A stretch of 53,014 nt of DNA from Gammaproteobacteria bacterium (lineage in GTDB: Bacteria; Pseudomonadota; Gammaproteobacteria; SZUA-229): NCBI GenBank assembly GCA_024277705.1, contig JAJRUQ010000174.1:1-53014 (forward strand), read 5' to 3'. Position numbers and translations under genes: made by a program. The notes below the pieces were generated by a model that saw nothing but the letters and a program-made list of their open reading frames with translations, was not told where the DNA came from and searched no databases. Below are positions 9,191 through 20,502 of this stretch, piece after piece (position 1 is the first letter of the stretch; each line of letters opens with the position of its first letter).

Positions 9191-10864
9191 TTAACCATCA
9201 AGCGCACGATATTTTTCACGCAACCTGTTTCTTAAATTAATTGCTGTCAGATTCAAACTGACAATAACCAGTACCAGTAAAAACGATGTAGCATAAACCA
9301 GTGGTCGTGCGGCTTCTACATTCGGACTTTGAAAGCCAACATCATAAATATGAAAACCCAGGTGCATGAATTTTCGATCCAGATGCAGAAATGGGAAATT
9401 GCCGTCCAGCGGTAAGCTGGGGGCAAGTTTTACCACACCAACCAGCATCAGCGGTGCCACTTCACCGGCAGCACGGGCAACGGCCAGAATCAGGCCGGTC
9501 ATGATTGCCGGGCTTGCCATTGGCAGTACCACATGCCATAAGGTTTCCGCCTTGGTTGCTCCCAGCCCAAGACTCGCTTCACGCAGGCTGACAGGGATGC
9601 GTGACAGACCTTCTTCGGTCGAAACAATAACCACCGGTAAAGTAAGCAAAGCCAGTGTTAAAGAAGACCACATTAAACCCGGTGTACCAAACGTTGGCGC
9701 CGGCAGAGCTTCCGGGAAAAACAGGGCATCAATATTACCGCCCAGAAAATAAACAAAAAAACCAAGACCGAAAACACCATAAACAATCGACGGCACCCCG
9801 GCAAGGTTATTGACCGCAATACGGATAATACGAATCATTACCCCCTGTTTTGCATATTCACGCAGATAAACGGCAGCAATAACTCCAAACGGTGTTACCA
9901 GTACCGCCATTAACATGACCATCATCACTGTACCGAAAATGGCCGGAAAAATTCCACCTTCAGTATTGGCTTCTCGCGGGTCTTCAGTAATAAATGACCA
10001 CAGACTATGCATATAAAACCCGAGTTTGCTTATGACTGTCATGTTGTTCGGCTGCCAGGCTTTTACCACTTTCTCCAACGGCACCATCACCGTGCTGCCA
10101 TCCATTACCGTTGCACTAACAGCATCACGTTTTATCTGCTGGTACAGTTTTTTGGTTTCAGCAAGCAAAACCTTATAATCATGATCCAGTTGCTTGCGTT
10201 CAGCAGTAAAACTTTTAATTATAGCTTGCGTTAACTCGCCATCCATCTGCAAGCGTTTTTCTTTTAAACGTAAACGCTCCAGTTGATAGTTAATAGCACC
10301 AATCTTGCCCTGTTCAAGATGCAATATTTGTTCACGAATTTCATTGGAACGCTGCAGACGTTGTTTAAATTCCGGCCATGCATTATCGCCTTCGGCAACC
10401 ACTTCACCATTTTCATACACAGCATTAAGATAACCGTAAAAATTACCCCATTCGATGCGTTCCAGCACCATGACATTTTTCGGGTGCTCGCGTTTTTGTA
10501 GATCAATATCATATAACCAGCGAAAATCACTGCCCAGAATATCACGGTTACCGGTTTTAACCAGATAACGTGTAACATTCCCGTTAACATCTCCCTGACT
10601 GGCATCAATGCTATGTACCGCTGCTACCGGTACACTTTCCGATTCAACAATTTCGGCAATCACGGTGATTGCATTTTTATCATTTTCAAAATAAAAAGCT
10701 TCAACATCTGCCGGCCAGAAATGACTCATGCCGCGAAATAAAATAAGCAGCAACAAGCCAAACACAGCAACCAGTGCAATCGCGATCGCTCCGGCATTCA
10801 GCCAGATCCATGGTGTACCGCCCTTGAACCAGGCGCTTATTTTATAATTCTGACGTTGTTTCAT
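9191..10864 (-). CDS. pstA: Phosphate ABC transporter permease PstA, long form with extracytoplasmic insertion
   Basis: C-terminal permease (NNLAGVPSIVYGVFGLGFFVYF) with a Gln/Lys/Glu-rich insertion of about 200 aa after TM1; 557 aa. Confidence 0.88.
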   Translation of the reverse strand: MKQRQNYKISAWFKGGTPWIWLNAGAIAIALVAVFGLLLLILFRGMSHFWPADVEAFYFENDKNAITVIAEIVESESVPVAAVHSIDASQGDVNGNVTRYLVKTGNRDILGSDFRWLYDIDLQKREHPKNVMVLERIEWGNFYGYLNAVYENGEVVAEGDNAWPEFKQRLQRSNEIREQILHLEQGKIGAINYQLERLRLKEKRLQMDGELTQAIIKSFTAERKQLDHDYKVLLAETKKLYQQIKRDAVSATVMDGSTVMVPLEKVVKAWQPNNMTVISKLGFYMHSLWSFITEDPREANTEGGIFPAIFGTVMMVMLMAVLVTPFGVIAAVYLREYAKQGVMIRIIRIAVNNLAGVPSIVYGVFGLGFFVYFLGGNIDALFFPEALPAPTFGTPGLMWSSLTLALLTLPVVIVSTEEGLSRIPVSLREASLGLGATKAETLWHVVLPMASPAIMTGLILAVARAAGEVAPLMLVGVVKLAPSLPLDGNFPFLHLDRKFMHLGFHIYDVGFQSPNVEAARPLVYATSFLLVLVIVSLNLTAINLRNRLREKYRALDG

Positions 10865-13059
10865 AAGCCGCTATATTTTTTACGTAAACGATGGCGAATA
10901 AGTTCTGCCAGCGTATTAAAAACAAAAGTGAACAGGAATAAAATTAATGCCGCAAGAAAAAGTACACGATAATGGGTACTGGCAACCTCCGCTTCCGGCA
11001 CTTCCACCGCCAAGTTGGCGGCGAGAGTGCGCATTCCCTGAAACAGACTCATATCCATTAACGGAGTATTACCGGTCGCCATCAAGACAATCATGGTTTC
11101 ACCGACCGCACGGCCAAAGCCCATCATTACGGCAGAAAAAATACCGGGGCTGGCTGCAGGCAATACCACACTGGTCATGGTTTGCCAGCGACTGGCACCC
11201 AGTGCCAGTGAGCCGCGAATTAAATGCTGCGGCACACTGAACAGGGCATCTTCGGCAATAGAGAATATTGTTGGAATAACCGCAAACCCCATGATCAGGC
11301 CAACCACCAGTGCATTTCGCTGGTCATAATTCAAACCCCATTGTGTACTCATGTAGGTTCGCAGATCACCGTCAAAAAACAGATTTTCTATAGGTGCACT
11401 CAGTGTCATTGACAACCAGATTAAAAACAGCACTACCGGAATCAGTACGGCGGCTTCCCAGCCTTCGACAGCGGCTTTATTGGGAACGTAGCCCCACAGC
11501 CACGCACAAAAGATAAAACCCAGTGGTAAAATAATCAGCAGAGTAAAAACCCCGGCAAGATGCGTTTCCACATAAGGGGCTAACCAGAGACCGGCAAGAA
11601 ATCCCAGAATTACGGTTGGCAGCGCTTCCATGATTTCAATCGCCGGTTTGACTGTCTGCCGCATTCTTGGTGCCATAAACTGGGCGGTAAACATGGCGCC
11701 TAAAATAGCAATCGGCACCGCGAATAACATGGCATAAAATGCCGCCTTGATGGTGCCGAAGGACAATGGCATTAAGCTGAACTTGGGCTCGAACTCATTG
11801 GTCGAGGCCGATGACTGCCAGATATAATCCGCTTCATCATAACCTTCGTACCAGATCTTGCCCCACAGCACGTCCCAGGAAATTTCAGGGTATTCGTTAT
11901 GCACATCATACACATGGATTTTATTGTTACTGTCCGCAACAATGAGATTCTGTGCGCGTGCCGACCAGGCCATGGTTTCAATCGCAATATCAGCACTATT
12001 GATATTAGCCAGTGTGCGCTGTGACGTTGAATAATATAGGGTGATTTCACCGGAGGTATCAGCAACAGCAAACCCTTTGCGCTGCTGCTCGGTTGCCATG
12101 CTGATAATTGATTTTTTATTCTGATGAAAATTCCGGATATAGGTCAGTTTGCGACCACCGTCAACACGCACCGACATCCATTGCTGCACTTCACCGTTCT
12201 GTAACCCCACCAGTAAGGAATTTCCTCCCAGTAAAAGTTTTAAGCGGCTGATTGCATGTTGAAAACCGATTTCCTCAACCTTGCCGTCAAAGCCCTCTTC
12301 ATCCAGTGAATAATCCAGCAGAACGCCATCGTTCTTTGCCGCATAAATATGACCCAGGGCTGGCGACAGTACCAGCGAATTAACACGCCCTGTAAACGCA
12401 ACATTTGACCGGGACTCCAGTTCATTCGTCACCTCACCGCTGATAAAAGACTCTTCGCGAATGTAACGAACAAAAACCAGCCGCTGATCATCGGTGGTCG
12501 CTGCCAGCCCGACACCGTCTTCATTTAACTGAATTGCCAGTTGTGTCAGTGCATGGCCGGATTCATCGAGTTCCAGCATATCTTCCCCCAAAGGATATTC
12601 CAGCCTTGGTGTTAAGGTACGAACATCATTGGGATAACTTAAATCAAACTTGTAACGAACCGCCAGTGCCGTGCCGTTCTCCAGCCCCAGCAAAACCAGG
12701 TCAAGATTAGCCGCCACACTGCTTATGCCAGCAGGCAAGTCCAGTTTTTCATCCTGAACAATTTCACCGCTAGCCGTATTAAAAAATATTACATGACCCG
12801 TATCGGTAAATCTGACAGCAATCGTAGCCTGCTCTTCCAGCCCGAGATGTATCGTCCGGTCTTCACCCGGTGCCAGGTAACTGGTACTTTCAGTCATCTC
12901 TGCCGATTCAAACATCGGCACAACAACATACAACAAATAGAAGAAAATCAATAAAATAGCAATAATGACACTGATACCACCGGAAGCCACAAAATACCGT
13001 ACCATACGGTCCTTAAATGCTCGCTGGTTATACCGAAGTTGTAGTGACTGGTTTTTCAT
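10861..13059 (-). CDS. pstC: Phosphate ABC transporter permease PstC, long form with large periplasmic domain
   Basis: 732 aa; C-terminal PstC permease (EIMEALPTVILGFLAGLWLAP, SVVLPAASPGIFSAVMMGFGRAVGETM); repetitive beta-propeller-like region between TM1 and TM2. Confidence 0.88.
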   Translation of the reverse strand: MKNQSLQLRYNQRAFKDRMVRYFVASGGISVIIAILLIFFYLLYVVVPMFESAEMTESTSYLAPGEDRTIHLGLEEQATIAVRFTDTGHVIFFNTASGEIVQDEKLDLPAGISSVAANLDLVLLGLENGTALAVRYKFDLSYPNDVRTLTPRLEYPLGEDMLELDESGHALTQLAIQLNEDGVGLAATTDDQRLVFVRYIREESFISGEVTNELESRSNVAFTGRVNSLVLSPALGHIYAAKNDGVLLDYSLDEEGFDGKVEEIGFQHAISRLKLLLGGNSLLVGLQNGEVQQWMSVRVDGGRKLTYIRNFHQNKKSIISMATEQQRKGFAVADTSGEITLYYSTSQRTLANINSADIAIETMAWSARAQNLIVADSNNKIHVYDVHNEYPEISWDVLWGKIWYEGYDEADYIWQSSASTNEFEPKFSLMPLSFGTIKAAFYAMLFAVPIAILGAMFTAQFMAPRMRQTVKPAIEIMEALPTVILGFLAGLWLAPYVETHLAGVFTLLIILPLGFIFCAWLWGYVPNKAAVEGWEAAVLIPVVLFLIWLSMTLSAPIENLFFDGDLRTYMSTQWGLNYDQRNALVVGLIMGFAVIPTIFSIAEDALFSVPQHLIRGSLALGASRWQTMTSVVLPAASPGIFSAVMMGFGRAVGETMIVLMATGNTPLMDMSLFQGMRTLAANLAVEVPEAEVASTHYRVLFLAALILFLFTFVFNTLAELIRHRLRKKYSGL

Positions 13060-13081
13060 GGCCGCTATTTTATCGCCGCAA

Positions 13082-13110
13082 TGTTACAAAGATGTTACAG
13101 AATGTGACAA
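13082..13110 (-). promoter_or_regulatory. Putative Pho box upstream of pstC
   Basis: Minus strand TTGTCACATT CTGTAACATCT TTGTAACAT: three TGTMAC repeats at 10-11 bp spacing. Confidence 0.65.
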
Positions 13111-13256
13111 TTTCATGAATACTAACAGAACACTGTTATGCACCAATAATAATCCACTGGCTTACCTATAAATTTTTACAAGGTAACATAACGGACGGCT
13201 CAATCAGCAGAATTCATTAGACAAACAGCCATAACTATTACCTGGAAAACACTTAA

Positions 13257-13416
13257 GGAACCTCTGATTAATTATGAATGAAGTAGATTGTAAGCTGAAT
13301 GATTCAGGTTCAAGGCGTAAAACGCCCGTAATAGCTAGCTATTGCGAAGTTTTACAACGCCGAAAATGGATTGTTCAGCTTACAAGATACGATTTCACTA
13401 ATTGATCAGAGGTTCC
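13257..13416. mobile_element. MITE-like element, 160 bp, TSD TTAA
   Basis: Terminal inverted repeats GGAACCTCTGAT...ATCAGAGGTTCC flanked by TTAA (13253-13256 and 13417-13420); internal palindromic sequence (cgtaaaacgcccgtaatagctagctattgcgaagttttacaacg), no coding capacity. Confidence 0.8.
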
Positions 13417-13423
13417 TTAATTA

Positions 13424-13437
13424 TTGATTTATATCAA
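13424..13437 (+). promoter_or_regulatory. Perfect FNR/DNR box (TTGAT-TTAT-ATCAA)
   Basis: Exact TTGAT-N4-ATCAA palindrome about 60 bp upstream of the downstream ATG. Confidence 0.65.
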
Positions 13438-13495
13438 TGACCCATATTACTGAATGCGTTATTTAAAACATTCAATCAACATGGAGGGATCTGAA

Positions 13496-14194
13496 ATGAA
13501 ACTGTTAAAAAAATCTACCCTGGCAGTTGCATGTATCACGATATTAAGTTCCGTTGAAGCTAATGCAGCATTTGTACCTATCGATTTCTCGGCAATTCAC
13601 AACTCACGAATACAAAGCCGGGTTTCTGTCGTCCCTGAAGGTAACGGGGTACTTCTAGGTGGTGTGCCTTTTAATATCCCAGCAGGTGGAAATAACGAAT
13701 GGCGTAGCATCAACCAGGGCACAGGGCTTAATATAGTGGACATTCCAATCAATGTGTACGGGGTAAGTGATGTCAACACACTCATGAATACCGACTGGGG
13801 AAGCAGCTCGGGCAGCACCTCGTTTACTATCGATTTCATAGGGTCTGACACAGGTTTTTACAGCGTCACTCTGGTCAGCAATGATGATACACGGGACTGG
13901 AATCTTTTCTTTGCCAGTAACATTAATGGTATAACAACGGTCGAAGTCGCCCGTGAAGTACCTGGCATGAATAACAACCCTGATGTTCTTGATAAACAGT
14001 TTATCAGTTTGCCAGCCGATTTTCTTGATGAGACCTTAATCACCATGCGAGTTATCGATAACTGCGTATCGGGATCAAGTTGTGCAATCCTTTCCGGGGT
14101 CACGGTAAATGCGGTACCCATACCAGCCGCCGCATGGTTGTTCGGATCAGGCCTTATCGCTCTGATCGGACTAACTCAACGCAGAACGGTATAA
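13496..14194 (+). CDS. Exported PEP-CTERM-like (VPxPAAxWLFGSGL) protein
   Basis: RBS ggagg before ATG 13496 (ORF track starts at 13454), signal peptide, C-terminal VPIPAAAWLFGSGLIALIGLTQRRTV sorting-type tail. Confidence 0.8.
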   Translation: MKLLKKSTLAVACITILSSVEANAAFVPIDFSAIHNSRIQSRVSVVPEGNGVLLGGVPFNIPAGGNNEWRSINQGTGLNIVDIPINVYGVSDVNTLMNTDWGSSSGSTSFTIDFIGSDTGFYSVTLVSNDDTRDWNLFFASNINGITTVEVAREVPGMNNNPDVLDKQFISLPADFLDETLITMRVIDNCVSGSSCAILSGVTVNAVPIPAAAWLFGSGLIALIGLTQRRTV

Positions 14195-14211
14195 TAACGA
14201 CAAATAAACGA

Positions 14212-14234
14212 ACGACGGCCTCGGGCCGTCGTTT
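14212..14234 (+). terminator. Rho-independent terminator
   Basis: acgacggcctcgggccgtcgtttt hairpin plus T-run after the PEP-CTERM gene. Confidence 0.75.
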
Positions 14235-14305
14235 TATGTTGCGCAAGGCCAGAGAGCATCTGAACTTACAGACTATTTTCTGAAATGAATCAGAATTGCC
14301 TTAAT

Positions 14306-14962
14306 CTATCGGCATCTACATTTATTTTTACGTGTTGCGAAACCAATCAAACCAAGCAGACCAGATCCAAATAGCCATACTGCTGCCGGAACAGGGACAG
14401 AGCTTATGTCTCGTACAAGTGCACTCCCTAAATAGGTTTGAATATGATCGGGATTTCCATAGGCATTAATACGATCAGTACCACTCGTTGCCTCAGCGTT
14501 TCCCTCTTCAGTATTGCCGCTACCTGGAACCCACAGCAAACCGGTCCCTATATCTGCGGTATAAAAGTAGCCAAACTGACCATTAATATCATTGATACCC
14601 CAAATATCCGCATTCCAAAGACTCATTAGATTGCTTACTGCAGTAACATTTGACGCTGTTCCCCCGGACCCTACATCAACATCTGGTATCCCCGCGTTAG
14701 TAAACAGGGTAAGTACACTGGCGCGCGTCGCGTAACTGAATCCTGCGTAAAGCCCCCCAAGCTCTGCAGATACCTGATTAAAGGACTGGCCTGCAGTCTG
14801 ATTTAAAGCCAACCACTCCAAACCGGAATCAGTATCCTGCATGATTGATCCAACGCCAAAAACTGGGTCGTCAACGACGACCAGTGTTGCATTTGTTGAA
14901 TAAGAGAAAAGGCTAATAACGCATGCGCTAAAAGCTGCCAGTAAACGTGATTTATTCATCAT
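14306..14962 (-). CDS. Exported PEP-CTERM-like protein
   Basis: Signal peptide, DTDSGLEWLALNQTAGQSFNQV segment typical of this exoprotein class, C-terminal VPVPAAVWLFGSGLLGLIGFATRKNKCRCR. Confidence 0.8.
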   Translation of the reverse strand: MMNKSRLLAAFSACVISLFSYSTNATLVVVDDPVFGVGSIMQDTDSGLEWLALNQTAGQSFNQVSAELGGLYAGFSYATRASVLTLFTNAGIPDVDVGSGGTASNVTAVSNLMSLWNADIWGINDINGQFGYFYTADIGTGLLWVPGSGNTEEGNAEATSGTDRINAYGNPDHIQTYLGSALVRDISSVPVPAAVWLFGSGLLGLIGFATRKNKCRCR

Positions 14963-15003
14963 AATACTCCGTTAACCCATGATAGTTTAAACTTTACTTA
15001 TAA

Positions 15004-15071
15004 AGAACCTCTGATCAACTCATGAAACTCTATCTTGCAATCTGAATCATTCAGAATTAATCAGAGGTTCC
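15004..15071. mobile_element. Short MITE-like element, 68 bp, TSD ATAA
   Basis: AGAACCTCTGAT...ATCAGAGGTTCC, flanked by ATAA at 15000-15003 and 15072-15075; same termini as the 13257-13416 element. Confidence 0.75.
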
Positions 15072-15656
15072 ATAATTATCACTGCAGGTTTACAAATAAA
15101 AAACATGCAATATCTGTGCCCTCTTTATTAAATCAATAACTTATAAGCTATTAGTGTCTTTAATTGTAAAATTTAACGGCACCGAACACCATGTAACTGC
15201 ACTGCTGTACAGCTCAATGAGACCTATTTATTAGTAAATACAGTGACATAGCGGGTTAATACTCACTGTAAACAAATCTAACAGTAAATTTAAGGGTATT
15301 AGGTATCCAGGATATCGGGGCTTGCCAGGCTGGAGATACAGCAGACCTGTCAGGGCCGTAATTTTATCGATGTTAATAACACCAACCTTCGTATTACTAC
15401 ATTCTTTTAATACCAGAAAAACCTGTAACCGGAAAATCAGTATTCAGACCGTTTGCCTGTACCTCCAACTTGTTACTTTATACTGCAGCTTTACTATATC
15501 AATAAAAACAACTGAAACGGATGACAGTGATGCGTATAAAAAAAACCTTGTTAAAACATCAAATTTATTAAATTATCAGCCCTCGCTCAAGTATACTTTC
15601 ACCGAAATATGTACCCGTAATTTCTTTAGCCATAGACAAAAGTTGAGACAATAAAC

Positions 15657-16181
15657 ATGAAAATAATACTACTGCCGCTATTTGGATTATTATTAATTAT
15701 CAATGGTTGTAGCACTATGTCTGCATCGGATAAAGAACAGCAGCGTAAACAGCTTGATGTTATGGCTGGCGGCACCATTACACGCCTGATCAAACAGTTC
15801 CCTGATTTATTATCCGAGATTGAAGATGCTCCGGGTTATATGGTTGCCCGTATTACACCGCCGGCTAATGCTGGTGAAGGCGTACTAATTGCCAATGGCT
15901 CTGAACAACGGCATTATTTCACCATTGGCAGACTTGAAATGGGTAGCGGCTGGGGAACCCGTTCATTTAAAATATTACTGCTATTAAAAACCCGTGAAAT
16001 GCTGGATGATTTCAACGATGCTATGCAGAAAAACAAATCAGATACTGTCACTGACAAACAGCTGTCTGCTGCCACCGGTAATGAATATACTGTGTATGTA
16101 ATGTCCGGCAGTGGAGTTGCAGTCACTGCGGCCGTGAAAATAAAAGATATTAAAATAAATGATACCTTAAGCGAGCACTAG
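15657..16181 (+). CDS. Lipoprotein of unknown function (possible distant SYLF/Ysc84-like domain)
   Basis: Signal peptide with lipobox-like LIINGC; 174 aa; domain assignment tentative. Confidence 0.55.
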   Translation: MKIILLPLFGLLLIINGCSTMSASDKEQQRKQLDVMAGGTITRLIKQFPDLLSEIEDAPGYMVARITPPANAGEGVLIANGSEQRHYFTIGRLEMGSGWGTRSFKILLLLKTREMLDDFNDAMQKNKSDTVTDKQLSAATGNEYTVYVMSGSGVAVTAAVKIKDIKINDTLSEH

Positions 16182-16397
16182 CGCTCTGCTTTGGTTAATA
16201 ACATTCCTTATCATTTTATTGCCAGTCAATAATGTTTAACCATAAAAAGCAGCCTTCTGTTCAAGCTGAAATTTATAACCAATAAAATACAGCTCCCGGA
16301 ATGGCTTATTCGACTGATCATAATAGTAGCGTTGCCGACGGTTAGTTGTTTTGCTTATTACACGCTTGATTTTCTGTAGGAAAAGAAAAGCAGTATT

Positions 16398-16553
16398 GTG
16401 CTACTGGTCATAATCTCCTATCCTCTTGCGCTAATTGGTCTTGTCGGCCTTTTCCGGGCGCTGACAGCAACAACGTATAATAAACTGGCAATATCTTTCT
16501 GGGGATTGTGTATTGTTATATCTGCCATAATAATTATCCTGGTAAGGACATAA
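16398..16553 (+). pseudogene. Possible remnant of a small membrane protein (downstream part of an ORF interrupted by TAG at 16377-16379)
   Basis: Hydrophobic frame ...PEWLIRLIIIVALPTVSCFAYYTLDFL*EKKSSIVLLVIISYPLALIGLVGLFRALTATTYNKLAISFWGLCIVISAIIIILVRT* on both sides of the stop. Confidence 0.3.
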
Positions 16554-16678
16554 AGGACGGGGAAACAGATAGCATCCAGGCCTTCATGTTGTACCAAAAA
16601 TCGTACCGAAAAAAAACTGACGATTACTCACTCTGGCTTTCCAGTACTTTAATCTTATTCGGCTTTTAATCTTCTTGA

Positions 16679-16692
16679 TTGACCCACATCAA
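16679..16692 (+). promoter_or_regulatory. FNR/DNR-type box (TTGAC-CCAC-ATCAA)
   Basis: Matches TTGAY-N4-ATCAA upstream of the CBS-domain gene. Confidence 0.6.
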
Positions 16693-16755
16693 TATTATTA
16701 TCTTCACTATCGGCAAACTTGTATTAGTGTAATTCAATAAGCGGAAGGTGAACAA

Positions 16756-17274
16756 ATGATTTCTATAAATGAGTTTATGACGTCAGAGCCTTATACATTA
16801 CGTGAGATTGACTCATTGAATGACGCAAGGAAAATCATGACCGAAAAACATATACGTCACATCCCGATTACAGACCAGGACAAACATTTGCTTGGTCTGG
16901 TCACTCAGCGGGACATTCTTGCAGCAACGGTACCTGAATCAAAACAACAGACCAGAAGCGCACCGGACAAAGGTGACACCGATATCAAATTGTCGGATAT
17001 TATGAATCGAAACATTAGCGTCATTCATCAAACTGATTCTTTACGCCATGCAGCAATGTATCTGCAATCACACAAGTATGGATGCTTGCCGGTACTCTCG
17101 GCCAATCGTCTGGTCGGGATTATTACTGACAGTGATTTTATCGACATTGCTATCAATTTACTTGAGCAGGTAGAAATAAACGAAGATGAAGCAGGACTTG
17201 AACTTGAACTTGAGCTTGGCATCAAAGATGATATGAGCGAACTAAAGCACCGGCATACTGAAACGGTCGGCTAA
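16756..17274 (+). CDS. CBS-domain pair protein
   Basis: Two CBS motifs (HIRHIPITDQDKHLLGLVTQRDIL; KYGCLPVLSANRLVGIITDSDFI). Confidence 0.85.
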   Translation: MISINEFMTSEPYTLREIDSLNDARKIMTEKHIRHIPITDQDKHLLGLVTQRDILAATVPESKQQTRSAPDKGDTDIKLSDIMNRNISVIHQTDSLRHAAMYLQSHKYGCLPVLSANRLVGIITDSDFIDIAINLLEQVEINEDEAGLELELELGIKDDMSELKHRHTETVG

Positions 17275-17300
17275 ACCTTCTCTGCCTCATCCACAAAAAT

Positions 17301-17328
17301 CAGCGCCCGCATTATTGTGCGGGCGCTG
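17301..17328 (+). terminator. Hairpin after the CBS-domain gene, probable terminator
   Basis: cagcgcccgcattattgtgcgggcgctg; weak T-tract. Confidence 0.5.
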
Positions 17329-17495
17329 TATTGTGCACTCTATTAAACACTGCCGGATAAGCTGTGGCAACACCGGCAACGGCAATATAAACCCCGTTAA
17401 CACTACGAATTATTCCCGAAAAAACAAAGCTTTCTTGATCCACCTCAATATTCTAATTTATTAACATTGGATGACAACAAATCCGCCTTCCACCC

Positions 17496-17509
17496 TTGAT
17501 GTAAGTCAA
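17496..17509 (+). promoter_or_regulatory. FNR/DNR-type box (TTGAT-GTAA-GTCAA) upstream of nirS
   Basis: TTGAT-N4-GTCAA 77 bp upstream of the nirS ATG. Confidence 0.7.
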
Positions 17510-17519
17510 TCACATTTGA

Positions 17520-19298
<1,779 letters not shown>

Positions 19299-19306
19299 GC
19301 AGACAC

Positions 19307-19339
19307 TGCGGACAGGTTTTTTAGCCTGACCTGTCCGCA
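19307..19339 (+). terminator. Hairpin after nirS, probable terminator/processing site
   Basis: tgcggacaggt...acctgtccgca. Confidence 0.55.
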
Positions 19340-19385
19340 GATAACTTCAACATAATATTATTTAATGAACAGGAAGGCAGACTGA

Positions 19386-20177
19386 ATGAAAAAAACCGGT
19401 TTTGTTTCACTTGTCGGTGCAGGCCCGGGCGATGCCGAGCTGCTAACCATTAAAGCACTGCGTTTATTACAAACCGCAGATGTTGTTGTTTATGACCGGC
19501 TGGTATCCAGTGAAATACTCGAACTAATTCCAACAGGCATTAGCCGTATCGCTGTTGGCAAAACCAGCGGCCATCATTGTGTCCCTCAATTACAGATAAA
19601 TGAAATCATTATTAACCTGGCTAAATCCGGGCGTCGTATTGTGCGGCTTAAAGGCGGTGATCCCTGCATTTTCGGTCGTGGCAGTGAAGAGGCTTTAGTA
19701 TTAAAAAAACACCATATTAATTTTGAAATCGTGCCCGGCATTACTGCTGCTTCCGGCTGCAGTGCCTACAGCGGCATCCCGTTAACCCATCGTGGTTTGA
19801 GCCGCAGGGTTCAGTTTATTACCGGTCATTTTAACGATGATCAGCCACTTGATTTGAACTGGCAGTCAATTGCCGACCCCGACTGCACTCTGGTCATCTA
19901 CATGGGGCTGGCAAATCTGCCACAACTTGCACGATCATTAATGGCAGCAGGACTACCTGCCAGCACACCTGCTGCAGCCGTACAAAACGGTACTACGATT
20001 TCACAGCAATGTGTTATTTCCCCGTTAGCGCAAATAAATGATGCCGTTCAACAGGCACAGATGAAAGCACCGGTCATGATTATTATTGGAAAAGTAGTTT
20101 CACTGGCCGATGAACTCGACTGGTTTCAGCAAAGCATTAATGAGGAATGCTATGAGAACAATGCTGTTGGTCATTAA
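19386..20177 (+). CDS. nirE: Uroporphyrinogen-III C-methyltransferase (NirE/CobA-type)
   Basis: VGAGPGDAELLTIKALRLLQTADVVVYDRLVS, RLKGGDPCIFGRGSEE; position in heme d1 cluster. Confidence 0.88.
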   Translation: MKKTGFVSLVGAGPGDAELLTIKALRLLQTADVVVYDRLVSSEILELIPTGISRIAVGKTSGHHCVPQLQINEIIINLAKSGRRIVRLKGGDPCIFGRGSEEALVLKKHHINFEIVPGITAASGCSAYSGIPLTHRGLSRRVQFITGHFNDDQPLDLNWQSIADPDCTLVIYMGLANLPQLARSLMAAGLPASTPAAAVQNGTTISQQCVISPLAQINDAVQQAQMKAPVMIIIGKVVSLADELDWFQQSINEECYENNAVGH

Positions 20178-20502
20178 TCTGCTGCTATACCCGCTTGCAG
20201 CCACAGCCGGGGATACTGAAGTACCCGCCGCCCGGCAGTATGAGCTATTGTATTTTCTCAAGCATGACTGTGGTTCATGTCATGGCATGACCTTAAAAGG
20301 CGGCCTGGGCCCACCACTTCTACCGGAAAACCTGACAGGTAAACCAAAACAATACCTGGTAACAACCATTATGGAAGGACGGGAAAACACCGCCATGCCA
20401 GCATGGAAAAGCTTGCTTAACAAAGATGAGGCCTGCTGGCTCAGCGAACAATTACAGAACGGTCGGATTTTAAAAACAGAAATCACCGAAGGTAATAAAT
20501 AA
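20152..20502 (+). CDS. c-type cytochrome, NirC-like
   Basis: Signal peptide MRTMLLVINLLLYPLAATA and CGSCHG heme motif; ATG 20152 overlaps end of nirE (ORF track starts at 20110). Confidence 0.75.
   Translation: MRTMLLVINLLLYPLAATAGDTEVPAARQYELLYFLKHDCGSCHGMTLKGGLGPPLLPENLTGKPKQYLVTTIMEGRENTAMPAWKSLLNKDEACWLSEQLQNGRILKTEITEGNK

Noticed and set aside
15322-15654. 110-aa ORF on + strand
   Set aside because: No recognisable motif, composition like translated intergenic DNA; not reported as a CDS.
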